DNA of 64,000 nt from Verrucomicrobiota bacterium (lineage in GTDB: Bacteria; Verrucomicrobiota; Kiritimatiellia; RFP12; UBA1067), in contig JAHFSX010000002.1 in the NCBI GenBank assembly GCA_023269675.1, positions 186,001-250,000 on the forward strand, in the 5' to 3' direction. The translations under genes and the position numbers were made by a program. Below are positions 8,101 to 16,306 of this stretch, one piece after another; position 1 is the first letter of the stretch, and each line of letters starts with the position of its first letter. Below the pieces are notes generated by a model that had not been told where the DNA came from, did not search any database, and saw nothing but the letters and a program-made list of their open reading frames with translations.

Positions 8101-11100
8101 CTACTGCAACACCGGATAAATCACCCAGCCGTCGGCCTGCGCGCGCGCGTCGTGATCATGGCCCAGGAAGGAGCCGTTGGACTCCATGAAGAGCGCCAGG
8201 CGGCGCAGCTCTTCGTCCGTCAGCTTGACGTCATGATGCCCCTTCGCGAGCATCGCATAGAGCGGCGAGGCGTACGCGCCGAACTTGCCGGGCTCGGTGT
8301 ACGGCGGCTGGAACTCGTCCCACTCGATGAAAGCGCCGTAATGGTGCACGTATTTGGCCAGGCTGCGGATCGAGGTGTAAAACAGATCCTTGTCGGCGAG
8401 ATACTCGCCCTTGCGCAGGTCGGGCGCCTTCGCGTCGCGCTTATCGCCGTGGCAACCGACGCACTTGGCGTCCAAGACCGGCTGCACCAGGCGCGGATAG
8501 CTGTAGGGATTCGAGCCTGACACTTCGGGCACGATCACCGAGGGCGCGCGGCGCATCGCCTGCGGCGTGGCGGAGGAGCGCGGCTGCGTCACGCCCACGC
8601 GCTGCTCGTGGCACCCGTTGCACATCAGCGTCTCGCCCGGGGCCGTGTACGTCACGCTGCGCATGCCTTGCAGCGCCAACCCCTTGTCATCGATGGCGTG
8701 GAACAGGATCGGCACATTCACCGGCACTTCGAAGAACGCGCTGCCGTCCGCCTCCACCGGCACGGTGCCCAGGCACTGCCGTCCGCTCTTCTGGTCGCCC
8801 AGTCCCACGCGCGGCCGGTTGACGATCGGCGACACCTTGGGCAACACCTGCCAAATGCGCAAGGCCTTGATCTTCGCGCCCTCGGGCATGGGATAGCGGC
8901 TGTTGTAGACGTTGACGACACCCACGCGCGCGGTCTTGGGCAAGCGCTCGACCGGCAGCTTCTCGGGCTTCGCCCCGTTCTCCAGGCACGGGCGTCCCAC
9001 CAGCGTCTGGTGCGGCAGCACGGGCGGCTTCACGCGCGCCCGCAAGGGAATCGGCGTGAGGCACGAAATGGACGGATGCGTATAGACGGTCTCTTTGTTG
9101 CCGAACGCGTCCACGAGGGTGATCGCGTAACGCCGCGCGCGCCAGTCGATATAGCCGTACTGCGCGTTCGCCAGCGGGTCATATACACACAGCACATACT
9201 TCTCGCTCAGCGGCCACGGCGACGCGTACGCGCCCGAGGCCTTGTCGTACTTGAGCGGACCTTCCGCTTCCGGCAGGACCTGGTCGGGTGTGAAACGCTT
9301 GATCTGCGACATCACGTTGTCATCGGGAACCGACGGGTCGATCACGATCAGCGAGCCGCGCACCTCGGTGTGATGTCCCGCGGCGACCGCCATGTATTTG
9401 CCTGACCCGGGAATCGCGTGGCCGTCGCCGATAAACATCGGCGCGGTGCGCAGGGACAGGTGCGAGTTGCCGTTCACTTCGCGGGCGTCACGGCCGTCGG
9501 GCGTCGTGGACCACAGATGGTGCGCCTGACTGAACCCGCGGTCCACATAATCCCAGCGCGTGTAGATCAGCATCCCGTTGTTGTCGACGCTCGGCTCCCA
9601 CTCGTTGGTCTCGTGGGCGCTCAGCCGCACGATATCCGTACCGTCCGCAAACATCGAATGCAGCGTGTAGTTCGGCGAAGGCCGCGGATGGCAGCGACCG
9701 AAACCGCCCCGCCGCTCCGAAGTGAACACCACTCGCCCGTTCGGCAGCCAGCACGGGGCGAGGTCGTTCAGCGGCCCGTCCGTCAGCTGCACCAGCCCGC
9801 TGCCGTCGGCGTTGCACCGGAACACGTGAAAGACCGAACCCTCGTTCCATTCGCGTCCGCCCCACGCCCCGTCGGTGTACGAGAACAGGATCTGCTTGCC
9901 GTCATACGAGACGTCCGGCGCGAGATACCCGCCGTTGCCCAGCCGCTGTCCCTTGCGCAGCCCCGACTCGACCACGGCTTCCGCCAACAGGTTGCGCGCG
10001 ACCGGCTGATCCGAAAACGGGTTCTCCAGCACGTACAAGCCGTTCCCCCGCGTCGTCCCCTTCACGGTCGCGTGGAAACCGAAGTACTGATCGACCATGT
10101 GCGTGCCGAAATTCAGCTCCTCAGGCGGCAGCGCCTCGCGCGTGACGAACACCAGTTTGTCGATGCCCTTGAGCGCCGGATTCGCGAAGGCGATCGTGCG
10201 GCGCACGCCGCAGAGCTGAACATACAGCCGGGCGCGGGCCGCACCATCTGTGACCGGCAGTGTGCGGACGGACTCCTCCAAGGCGGCCAGCGCCAGCCCC
10301 TCCCGCTTCAGCCCGACGGACGCCGACAGATCGTTCCACAGCGCCCGCGTGCGCCGCGCCACGACATCGGCCGGGTCGCGGTCCGACGGCAGAAGATTCG
10401 CGCACTCCTGATAGGCCTGCTTGTCGCGCTCCTCGCGCGAGACGCACTCTTTAAGAACCTTGGTCTCAAAGAGCAGGCTTTTCCACAGCCCCTCGTAATC
10501 GCGGACAAGCTCGGGCGCGCACCGCCCTTGCAGCGCCGCGATCAATGCGCGCGTCTCCGCCGGCAGCACCTGCGGCAGATCCAGCAGCGACGTGATCTCC
10601 TTGCTCGGCACTCCCGCCAAGACGGCAAACTGCGCGGACGCTTTCGCACCCTGCAAATGATTCGTCGTGACATCGTCGATCATCCCGCGGGCCAGAAACT
10701 TTTTCGCGCCGGGAGGAACCTTCACAACGATCAGCGACGGCGCGTTCACGCCGAGGCCCTTCGCGAAGCTCTGGCCGCCGCACCGCAGTTCCGTGTCCAA
10801 AACGGAGCGGTCTCTGCGCACCTGCGTCCGGCCGAACTCCGGGCAGCGCCACTGGTCGCCCCCGAACGTCCACGCGAACGCCCACGGCTGATCAGACGCG
10901 ACAGCCGCGCCGTTCTCCCCCTCGAAGCGCACGTCCAGCCAGTCCGCATAGTCGCAGGGCGAGGCGTCCCCGCCGGTCCAGGTCACGAGCGAAACCTCGG
11001 CGAGCCCCGAGACATCCGCAGCGATCTCAGCGGCTTTCGGTTCTTTCGAACTGAAGACGCAAGGGCTCAGGAAGCGTACGGCTCCGGGCGGCGAACGCCC

Positions 11101-11214
11101 CGCCAAATCACCCTCCGTCAAGGGTGCCGCATACGCCGACAGAACAGTCAACAAAACACTTGCCGCACATATCCCCCTGCGCGGCACCTTCAGCAAACAG
11201 GTCCCAATATTCAT
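8101..11214 (-). CDS. Exported NPCBM / PD40 beta-propeller / di-heme cytochrome c protein (hydrazine-synthase-alpha-like family)
   Basis: The product is 1037 residues with a signal peptide ending near SAYAA. An NPCBM-like beta-sandwich lies at about residues 65-195. TolB/PD40-type propeller repeats occupy the middle (YDGKQILFSYTDG, LNDLAPCWLPNGRVVFTSER). The C-terminal third contains two heme c-binding motifs, CNGCH at about residue 864 and CVGCH at about residue 918. This order resembles the family related to the hydrazine synthase alpha subunit found in many PVC bacteria, most of which do not make hydrazine. It is a periplasmic redox protein needing cytochrome c maturation; the substrate is unknown. 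The first in-frame ATG at 11214 is used. There is no Shine-Dalgarno sequence, and a promoter lies just upstream, so the mRNA may be leaderless. Confidence 0.78.
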   Translation of the reverse strand: MNIGTCLLKVPRRGICAASVLLTVLSAYAAPLTEGDLAGRSPPGAVRFLSPCVFSSKEPKAAEIAADVSGLAEVSLVTWTGGDASPCDYADWLDVRFEGENGAAVASDQPWAFAWTFGGDQWRCPEFGRTQVRRDRSVLDTELRCGGQSFAKGLGVNAPSLIVVKVPPGAKKFLARGMIDDVTTNHLQGAKASAQFAVLAGVPSKEITSLLDLPQVLPAETRALIAALQGRCAPELVRDYEGLWKSLLFETKVLKECVSREERDKQAYQECANLLPSDRDPADVVARRTRALWNDLSASVGLKREGLALAALEESVRTLPVTDGAARARLYVQLCGVRRTIAFANPALKGIDKLVFVTREALPPEELNFGTHMVDQYFGFHATVKGTTRGNGLYVLENPFSDQPVARNLLAEAVVESGLRKGQRLGNGGYLAPDVSYDGKQILFSYTDGAWGGREWNEGSVFHVFRCNADGSGLVQLTDGPLNDLAPCWLPNGRVVFTSERRGGFGRCHPRPSPNYTLHSMFADGTDIVRLSAHETNEWEPSVDNNGMLIYTRWDYVDRGFSQAHHLWSTTPDGRDAREVNGNSHLSLRTAPMFIGDGHAIPGSGKYMAVAAGHHTEVRGSLIVIDPSVPDDNVMSQIKRFTPDQVLPEAEGPLKYDKASGAYASPWPLSEKYVLCVYDPLANAQYGYIDWRARRYAITLVDAFGNKETVYTHPSISCLTPIPLRARVKPPVLPHQTLVGRPCLENGAKPEKLPVERLPKTARVGVVNVYNSRYPMPEGAKIKALRIWQVLPKVSPIVNRPRVGLGDQKSGRQCLGTVPVEADGSAFFEVPVNVPILFHAIDDKGLALQGMRSVTYTAPGETLMCNGCHEQRVGVTQPRSSATPQAMRRAPSVIVPEVSGSNPYSYPRLVQPVLDAKCVGCHGDKRDAKAPDLRKGEYLADKDLFYTSIRSLAKYVHHYGAFIEWDEFQPPYTEPGKFGAYASPLYAMLAKGHHDVKLTDEELRRLALFMESNGSFLGHDHDARAQADGWVIYPVLQ

Positions 11215-11224
11215 AATGCGAAAA

Positions 11225-11253
11225 AGGATAGCACGAAGGCCCACACGCCGCAA
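11225..11253 (-). promoter_or_regulatory. Candidate sigma70-type promoter, possibly giving a leaderless mRNA
   Basis: Read on the minus strand: TTGCGG, a 17-base spacer, then TATCCT. The -10 box ends ten bases before the ATG at 11214, so a start site at normal distance would leave only a few untranslated bases. No ribosome-binding site lies between. It would drive the PD40/cytochrome c gene and the genes after it. Confidence 0.5.
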
Positions 11254-11275
11254 GGCCGCACACCGTGCGCAAGCG

Positions 11276-12475
11276 CTAGAGCTTGTACTGCGGGATTTTA
11301 AGGGTCTCCCCGCCTTTCAACGCCGACTGATGGGCGATAATGCCCGGCACCGTGGTGTTGAGGGCGCCAGCCACGTCCACGCAAGGGCTGCGCTTGAGCA
11401 GGATGGCCGCGATGAAATCGTCGGTGAGGTAACCGTGCGAGCCGCCGTGTCCGCCCGCCTGCATCTTGGGCGGCAAAGGCGGCTTCTCCTGGCTGACCTT
11501 CGACACATCGGCCAGACCTTCGTAGCGCTCTTCGTAACAGCCCTTCTGTCCATACACCCGCCCCTTTTCGCCGTGCGCGCCCGGCATGTCCCAGCTCACG
11601 GCCATCCGCGCCATGCCGCCCTCGCTCGTGCGGAAGAGCGCGATCTCGGTTGCGAACGGATTGCCGTAGCGGTTCTTCCCGGGCTGATTGTCAGCCAGCA
11701 GGCTCGGCATGGCCAGGCAAGAGACCTCGGTGAATGAGCCCCCCGTCACGCAGGTGTAGAAAGCGTTGGAGTGGGTCGGGTAATACTGCGGCGGCAGGGC
11801 GACGCGCCAGTCCTTGTAGGACCCGATGTGCTTGTCCATGTAGTGATAGTACTCGCCCTCGGTGTAGACCAGCTTACCGAAGCCGCCGGCCTTGTAGATC
11901 TCGCGCATGGCGTAGACCTGAGCGCGGAAAGCGGATGTCTCGTTGAGCGCGTAGACCAACCCGGTCTTTCTGACCGTCGCCAGAAGCTCGTCGGCCTGTT
12001 CCAGCTGTTCCGCGCCGAAAACCGCGGGCACGGCCGAAATCACATGCAGGCCGCGGTTCAGGCTCGCCATGCAGAGCCGGACGTGACTCGGCGCGTCCGT
12101 CGCGATGAAGACCGCCTCGATCTCCCTGTCCTTCTCCAGCATCTCCTCGCACGAGGCGTAGGTCTTTTTCGCGCCCGTCACTTTGGCGAGTTCCGCGCAG
12201 CGGTCAGCAAAGAGGTCGCTGGCCGCGACGACCTCCACATTCGGATGGTCCTGGTACCCGAAAGCGGCCGCGAATTTGCAGACCCCGTAGCCGACCAGCC
12301 CCACCTTGACTTTGCGGTCCGAAACCGGCGTCCAAGCCGCCGCCTTGACGGCCCCGGCGTTGGTCTCATCGAATCCCGCAATCGGCTTCTCGGCGGCGCG
12401 CGCCCCCAAAACCGTAACCCCCGCCCCCATCACGGCGCCCTTAAAAAAATCACGCCTTGAAAACGCCTGTGTCAT
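11276..12475 (-). CDS. Tat-exported Gfo/Idh/MocA-family oxidoreductase-like protein with altered active-site motif
   Basis: The 399-residue product begins MTQAFSRRDFFKGAVMGAG. SRRDFFK is a twin-arginine signal, implying export already folded with cofactor. A Rossmann segment (KVGLVGYGVCKFA) and the C-terminal beta-sheet domain fit the Gfo/Idh/MocA family, which oxidises or reduces sugars with NAD(P). Two deviations stand out. The usual GxGxxG is GYGVCK. The EKP motif that carries the conserved Lys is replaced by SAVPAVFGA. It may therefore be a divergent subgroup with different chemistry. The ribosome-binding site AAAGGGGGG lies five bases before ATG 12475. It sits within the glycan-degradation cluster. 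Confidence 0.85.
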   Translation of the reverse strand: MTQAFSRRDFFKGAVMGAGVTVLGARAAEKPIAGFDETNAGAVKAAAWTPVSDRKVKVGLVGYGVCKFAAAFGYQDHPNVEVVAASDLFADRCAELAKVTGAKKTYASCEEMLEKDREIEAVFIATDAPSHVRLCMASLNRGLHVISAVPAVFGAEQLEQADELLATVRKTGLVYALNETSAFRAQVYAMREIYKAGGFGKLVYTEGEYYHYMDKHIGSYKDWRVALPPQYYPTHSNAFYTCVTGGSFTEVSCLAMPSLLADNQPGKNRYGNPFATEIALFRTSEGGMARMAVSWDMPGAHGEKGRVYGQKGCYEERYEGLADVSKVSQEKPPLPPKMQAGGHGGSHGYLTDDFIAAILLKRSPCVDVAGALNTTVPGIIAHQSALKGGETLKIPQYKL

Positions 12476-12500
12476 CGCGCCCCCCTTTGTTTATTGCCGG

Positions 12501-13184
12501 TTACCTGCCGTACACTTCAACCTCGGTGAAATGATTATAGGGATTGGACGTGTTACCGCCGCTGGTGATGCGTACATAACGTGCCCTCACACCCCGCCCG
12601 GCGATGCGTCGTCCGAAGTGGTCTTCATAGTACTCCTTGTCCGCACCTTTGCCCAGTCCCGCACTGTTGTCATCGTCGTTGTTGAAGAGCGTCGTAACGC
12701 CCGAGCCGAATGCGCAATCGTCCGAGACCCGCACGACCGTATCGCGGTAGACGCACTGCTCGGGCCGCTCGCGCCAGAGGCAGACCGCAGATATCTCGGC
12801 GTTCGTGCCGAGATCGAGCTGTATCCAGCGCACACCCGGAGCCAGTTCGAGATAGGCGGACGGGCTGTACTGCTTGTCGCCGTCCGTGACCAGCGCGAGG
12901 TCGAGCCTCTTCGCCCGCGTGTCACTGGCGGTCACCGCGCACCCGCGCGACAGCAGCCGCGTGTCCGCCGGCACCAGCAGGGGCGGCGGCGGAACTCCGT
13001 CGCCCCGGTACGCTTCGCGGTGCGGCGAGCGCACATCGATCGGCGTGCCCTCGAACGTGGGCTTGGGCAAGGCGGGTGCGAGCGGGACGGTTCCCGGCGC
13101 CTGCGCCCCGAGCCCACACGCGGCGACGAGGAGCAGGGCTGCCACGATCGGGAAACCCTTTGTTTGCGCTGCCCACCTCGTCAT
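12501..13184 (-). CDS. Exported F5/8 type C (discoidin-like) domain protein
   Basis: This 227-residue protein has an N-terminal signal peptide (hydrophobic run VAALLLVAACGLG). The Cys is reminiscent of a lipobox, LLVAACG, so it may be a lipoprotein. From about residue 75 to the end it matches the F5/8 type C / discoidin fold: ASDTRAKRLDLALVTDGD, WIQLDLGTNAEISAVCLWRE and a terminal RYVRITSGG...FTEVEVYG. Such domains bind carbohydrates or cell surfaces; no catalytic domain is attached. Expression is supported by an excellent AAAGGAGA ribosome-binding site before ATG 13184. It follows the putative glycosidase by only ten bases and may act as a substrate-binding partner. Confidence 0.8.
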   Translation of the reverse strand: MTRWAAQTKGFPIVAALLLVAACGLGAQAPGTVPLAPALPKPTFEGTPIDVRSPHREAYRGDGVPPPPLLVPADTRLLSRGCAVTASDTRAKRLDLALVTDGDKQYSPSAYLELAPGVRWIQLDLGTNAEISAVCLWRERPEQCVYRDTVVRVSDDCAFGSGVTTLFNNDDDNSAGLGKGADKEYYEDHFGRRIAGRGVRARYVRITSGGNTSNPYNHFTEVEVYGR

Positions 13185-13194
13185 CGTCTCTCCT

Positions 13195-14991
13195 TTACTT
13201 GAAAATCAGATACCCCATCGGGCCGACCGTTTGTCCCCTGTGTGGATACGCCTCCGCACGGTAGTTGGAAATGATCTCCGACCCATCCGAAAAGGCGGTG
13301 CGGAACACGTCGGGGGCGAGCTGCTCGTGCTGCTCCATGAATTCAAGCTGGAGGTCGGCCAGCGCTTCGAACTCGTCGTAGCCCTTTTTGACGCAGCGCG
13401 CAGCCTCGGCCAGCTCCCCGTCCGTCGCGCAGCGCAGATCCGTGTTCCCCATCCAGTTCTTGTTGTCGGCCTTGAACTGCGAGTAGAAGTAATAGACGGG
13501 GCGGCCGTTGAACTCCGCCAGCTTCAGCTGCGTCATCGCGTCTTTGGTCGACGGGTTCACGGTTTCGGTGAAGGGGTTGCTGAGGATGATGCCGTTGTAG
13601 ACGAGCTGCCAGATCGGGATCAGGCGGTCGTGCATCGGATTCTTCTTGCCCGAGAGCCCGTTGAAGTAGACGTAGAGCACATAGTCCAGGTTCCCGCAGG
13701 CGAAATCGAACGCGCCCTCCGAGGCGACCCCGCCGATGTGGTCTTTGCACGACTGCAGAATCCGGTCGAACCAGAGCGCGCTGTCCTTGGATGTGCAGGG
13801 GTGAAGCGGATCCTGGCAGCGCGGCGGCGGAAGGATGGTGATCACGTCGATGTAGTGCAGCCCGCGGAAACCCAAGTCCGCGACCTTCTGGATGTCCTGC
13901 GGATAGAAGCGCTCGAAGGAGCGCTGCGGGCAGAGCGCATACATCTGGCCACCGCTCCAGACCGCGTTGGAGAAAGGGGCTCCGTCCGCCTTCTTGACCG
14001 TAAGGCCCGGGTCCCAGCAGTCCGCGATGCTGTACCCGTCCGAGCTGTTGGTGTGCCCCACGATCTGATAGCCCATGCGCTGCGCTTTTTTAATCAGCGC
14101 GCGTAGCTTCGCCTCGCCGCCGAGCCCCTCCTCGACCGGGAAAATCTGCGGCCAGCGGCCGTCATGCCCCTTCTGGTTCCAGCCCACCAGACAGATCTCG
14201 GCGCGCTTGACGCCCGCCTTCTTGAACGCGTCCAAAATGTCGCCCACGCGCTCGAACGTGACGACCGCCTTCATCGGCGGCTCCGTCGCCGGCGTCTGCT
14301 CCAGTACCGGGCTGGGCGCGGGTTTCCACCCCTGCCGGATGCGGACCTCCATGCTCCGCGCGGCGTAGGCCAGTTCCGGATGCGACTTCATGCGCGCCTT
14401 GATCGGCTGGCAGACGCCGCGCGCAAGCTGGCAGTTCCGGTAGGCGCGCGCCATGCCCGCATAGTCCGCGTCCTTGCCGGCGAGCAGGCGGTAGTGGACC
14501 GTGATGTCGTCCGGCGGCACGAAGCCCGCCACATGAAAACGCGGGGCGACCGTGTAGACGCCGTCCTTGGCCCGCACGTTCAGGTCATACTCGAACCGCA
14601 GGGTGGCCACGATCCCGACGAAGGTCGCCCGCGGGTTCTTCATGCCGAAGATCGGCATGAAGTTGCGGCCGTAAAAGGTGCTCGGCCCGGCAACCGTGCA
14701 CGCGCCGTTCTGCAGACGGAACGAGCCGAGGTAACCGTCGGGCGTGACGTAATACCCGTCCTCGCCGACGCTCGCACGCGCGAAATCCGGCTGGATCGCG
14801 ACATACTCGACCCCCGGCGGCAGGTCGCCCCGTTTGACGGTCACCGTCACCACACCCTCTGCATCGGGGTCGACCGTGATCGCCTTTTTCTCCTCACGCT
14901 TGTCCGTGAACGTATAGGTCAGCTCAACCTGGGCGGCCCTTGCCCCGCACACGCAGACGCATCCCAGCAACGCCAGTCGCATGATTCGCAT
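13195..14991 (-). CDS. Exported putative (beta/alpha)8 glycosidase of unassigned family
   Basis: The product is 598 residues with a signal peptide (MRIMRLALLGCVCVCGARA). An N-terminal beta-rich region of ~200 residues precedes a probable barrel. It includes AEICLVGWNQKGHDGRWPQIFP, IVGHTNSSDGYSIADCWD, LGFRGLHYIDV and GGVASEGAFDFA, where Asp and Glu at strand ends look like glycosidase acid residues. The layout recalls DUF5696-type and GH101-related proteins, but I rely on recollection of motifs and cannot confirm the family. GAAAGGGTG precedes ATG 14991 as a ribosome-binding site; a second in-frame ATG lies at 14982. It is followed after ten bases by the F5/8 type C gene. Confidence 0.6.
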   Translation of the reverse strand: MRIMRLALLGCVCVCGARAAQVELTYTFTDKREEKKAITVDPDAEGVVTVTVKRGDLPPGVEYVAIQPDFARASVGEDGYYVTPDGYLGSFRLQNGACTVAGPSTFYGRNFMPIFGMKNPRATFVGIVATLRFEYDLNVRAKDGVYTVAPRFHVAGFVPPDDITVHYRLLAGKDADYAGMARAYRNCQLARGVCQPIKARMKSHPELAYAARSMEVRIRQGWKPAPSPVLEQTPATEPPMKAVVTFERVGDILDAFKKAGVKRAEICLVGWNQKGHDGRWPQIFPVEEGLGGEAKLRALIKKAQRMGYQIVGHTNSSDGYSIADCWDPGLTVKKADGAPFSNAVWSGGQMYALCPQRSFERFYPQDIQKVADLGFRGLHYIDVITILPPPRCQDPLHPCTSKDSALWFDRILQSCKDHIGGVASEGAFDFACGNLDYVLYVYFNGLSGKKNPMHDRLIPIWQLVYNGIILSNPFTETVNPSTKDAMTQLKLAEFNGRPVYYFYSQFKADNKNWMGNTDLRCATDGELAEAARCVKKGYDEFEALADLQLEFMEQHEQLAPDVFRTAFSDGSEIISNYRAEAYPHRGQTVGPMGYLIFK

Positions 14992-15069
14992 CGTGTCACC
15001 CTTTCCTGCGCTCAGCGCGCACGCCTGATTTCACCGTCCCGACACCGCGCCGGGACGCGCCGGACCGCC

Positions 15070-16119
15070 TCACGCGGGGGTGACGCGCGCCCCCGTCGCC
15101 GCCGCATCGTAAATCGCGCGGATCAGCGCCACGGAGCGGCGCGCCGACTCGCCGCTGATGCGGAAAGGCGTGCCGCTTTCGAGCGCTGCCAGAAAATCCC
15201 TGAAGCAGGCCGCGTGCAGCGCATGCGTCATGGCGCCCGGCTCACTCGCACCCTGGGCGGCGCGCCCGCTGCCGTAAAGGGCCAGCGCCTCGGCGTCCCC
15301 CGGGTGCTTGTCGCGGAACTCGAAAAGGGCGAGGCGGTCGTCCACCAGAATGGCCGTGCCGCGCGTGCCCGTGACCTCCAGCCGCTTGGGCTGCCCCGGC
15401 CACGATGAGGTGGTGCCGTAGATCATCCCGACCGCCCCGCCCTGAAAACGCAGGGCCACCGTCGCCGCGTCCTCGGTCTCGATCCCCGGATGGCCGGCGG
15501 AGGAAAGGAAGGCGGAAACGGATTCGACCGGCGGCAGCAAGTCGCACAGCAGGTCGATCATGTGGATCGCCTGGTTCATCAGCGCCCCGCCCCCATCGAG
15601 CGACTGCGTGCCGTGCCACGATGAGCCGCCGTAATAATCGTCCGAGCGCCACCAGGGCACATACACGCCGGCCGAGGTGAGCGTGCCGAAGCGCCCCTCG
15701 CGCAGCGCGTCGCGGATCGGCTGCAGCGCGGGCGTGTAGCGGATCTGAAAGGTGCAGCCCAACTGCGTGCCCGCAGCCCGGTGCGCGGCGATCATCGCAT
15801 CCAGGCGCGGCAGCGTCACCTCCAAGGGCTTCTCGCACAACACATGCTTGCCGGCCCGGGCCGCGGCCACGGCCGCCTCCATGTGCGCCCCCGACGGCGT
15901 GGCGATCACCACCACCGCCACCCCCGGATGAGCCAGCATCGCGTCGAGCGTGCCAAACGCCTCGCACCCGAACTCGGCCGCGAAAGCCGCCGCGCGGGCC
16001 GCCTCGCGGCTGCATACCGCCACCAGCCGCGCATTCGGCAACTCCCGGATCGCCCGCGCATGAAACTGAGCGATCAACCCCGTACCCACAATCGCGAACC
16101 CGTACTTGCCCTCTGACAT
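15070..16119 (-). CDS. Gfo/Idh/MocA-family NAD(P)-dependent oxidoreductase
   Basis: The 349-residue cytoplasmic protein begins MSEGKYGFAIVGTGLIAQFH. GTGLIA is the Rossmann dinucleotide-binding turn, and AGKHVLCEKPLEV is the canonical EKP motif with the conserved Lys. The C-terminal domain includes GGGALMNQAIHMIDLLCDLL, where the conserved His of the family is visible. Members dehydrogenate sugars, inositols or sugar acids; the substrate here is probably a monosaccharide freed by the neighbouring glycosidases. ATG 16119 is chosen over upstream in-frame codons because AAAGGG lies about eight bases before it and the protein aligns from there. No signal peptide, unlike the paralogue at 11276. Confidence 0.9.
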   Translation of the reverse strand: MSEGKYGFAIVGTGLIAQFHARAIRELPNARLVAVCSREAARAAAFAAEFGCEAFGTLDAMLAHPGVAVVVIATPSGAHMEAAVAAARAGKHVLCEKPLEVTLPRLDAMIAAHRAAGTQLGCTFQIRYTPALQPIRDALREGRFGTLTSAGVYVPWWRSDDYYGGSSWHGTQSLDGGGALMNQAIHMIDLLCDLLPPVESVSAFLSSAGHPGIETEDAATVALRFQGGAVGMIYGTTSSWPGQPKRLEVTGTRGTAILVDDRLALFEFRDKHPGDAEALALYGSGRAAQGASEPGAMTHALHAACFRDFLAALESGTPFRISGESARRSVALIRAIYDAAATGARVTPA

Positions 16120-16252
16120 GACCGCGCCCTTTCGTTGTTTCTGGCTCAGTGTACGAAACAGCCCCCCGGTCTGCAAGCCTCGGCACGCGCGGATGCCGCC
16201 CATGAAAAACCGGGACGCTCCATTGTGCGCTTCCAACGGACCCGCAAACCTG

Positions 16253-16279
16253 CTATCGTAAAAGCTCTTTTTTCGATAG
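16253..16279. promoter_or_regulatory. Inverted repeat CTATCG-N15-CGATAG upstream of the kinase-like gene
   Basis: Six-base arms are perfectly complementary, and an inner AAAAG/CTTTT pairing can extend the stem. It lies about 28 bases before the GTG start at 16307 and could be an operator or a 5' leader hairpin. No better-defined promoter was seen in 16120-16306. Confidence 0.35.
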
Positions 16280-16306
16280 GCAAATAACAAGGAACCTGAC
16301 AGCCGA

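Noticed and set aside
8101-11214. Evidence for anammox (true hydrazine synthase)
   Set aside because: Only the alpha-like family member is present, with an NPCBM domain and glycosidase neighbours; no HzsB/C-like genes are seen and the family is widespread in other PVC bacteria.
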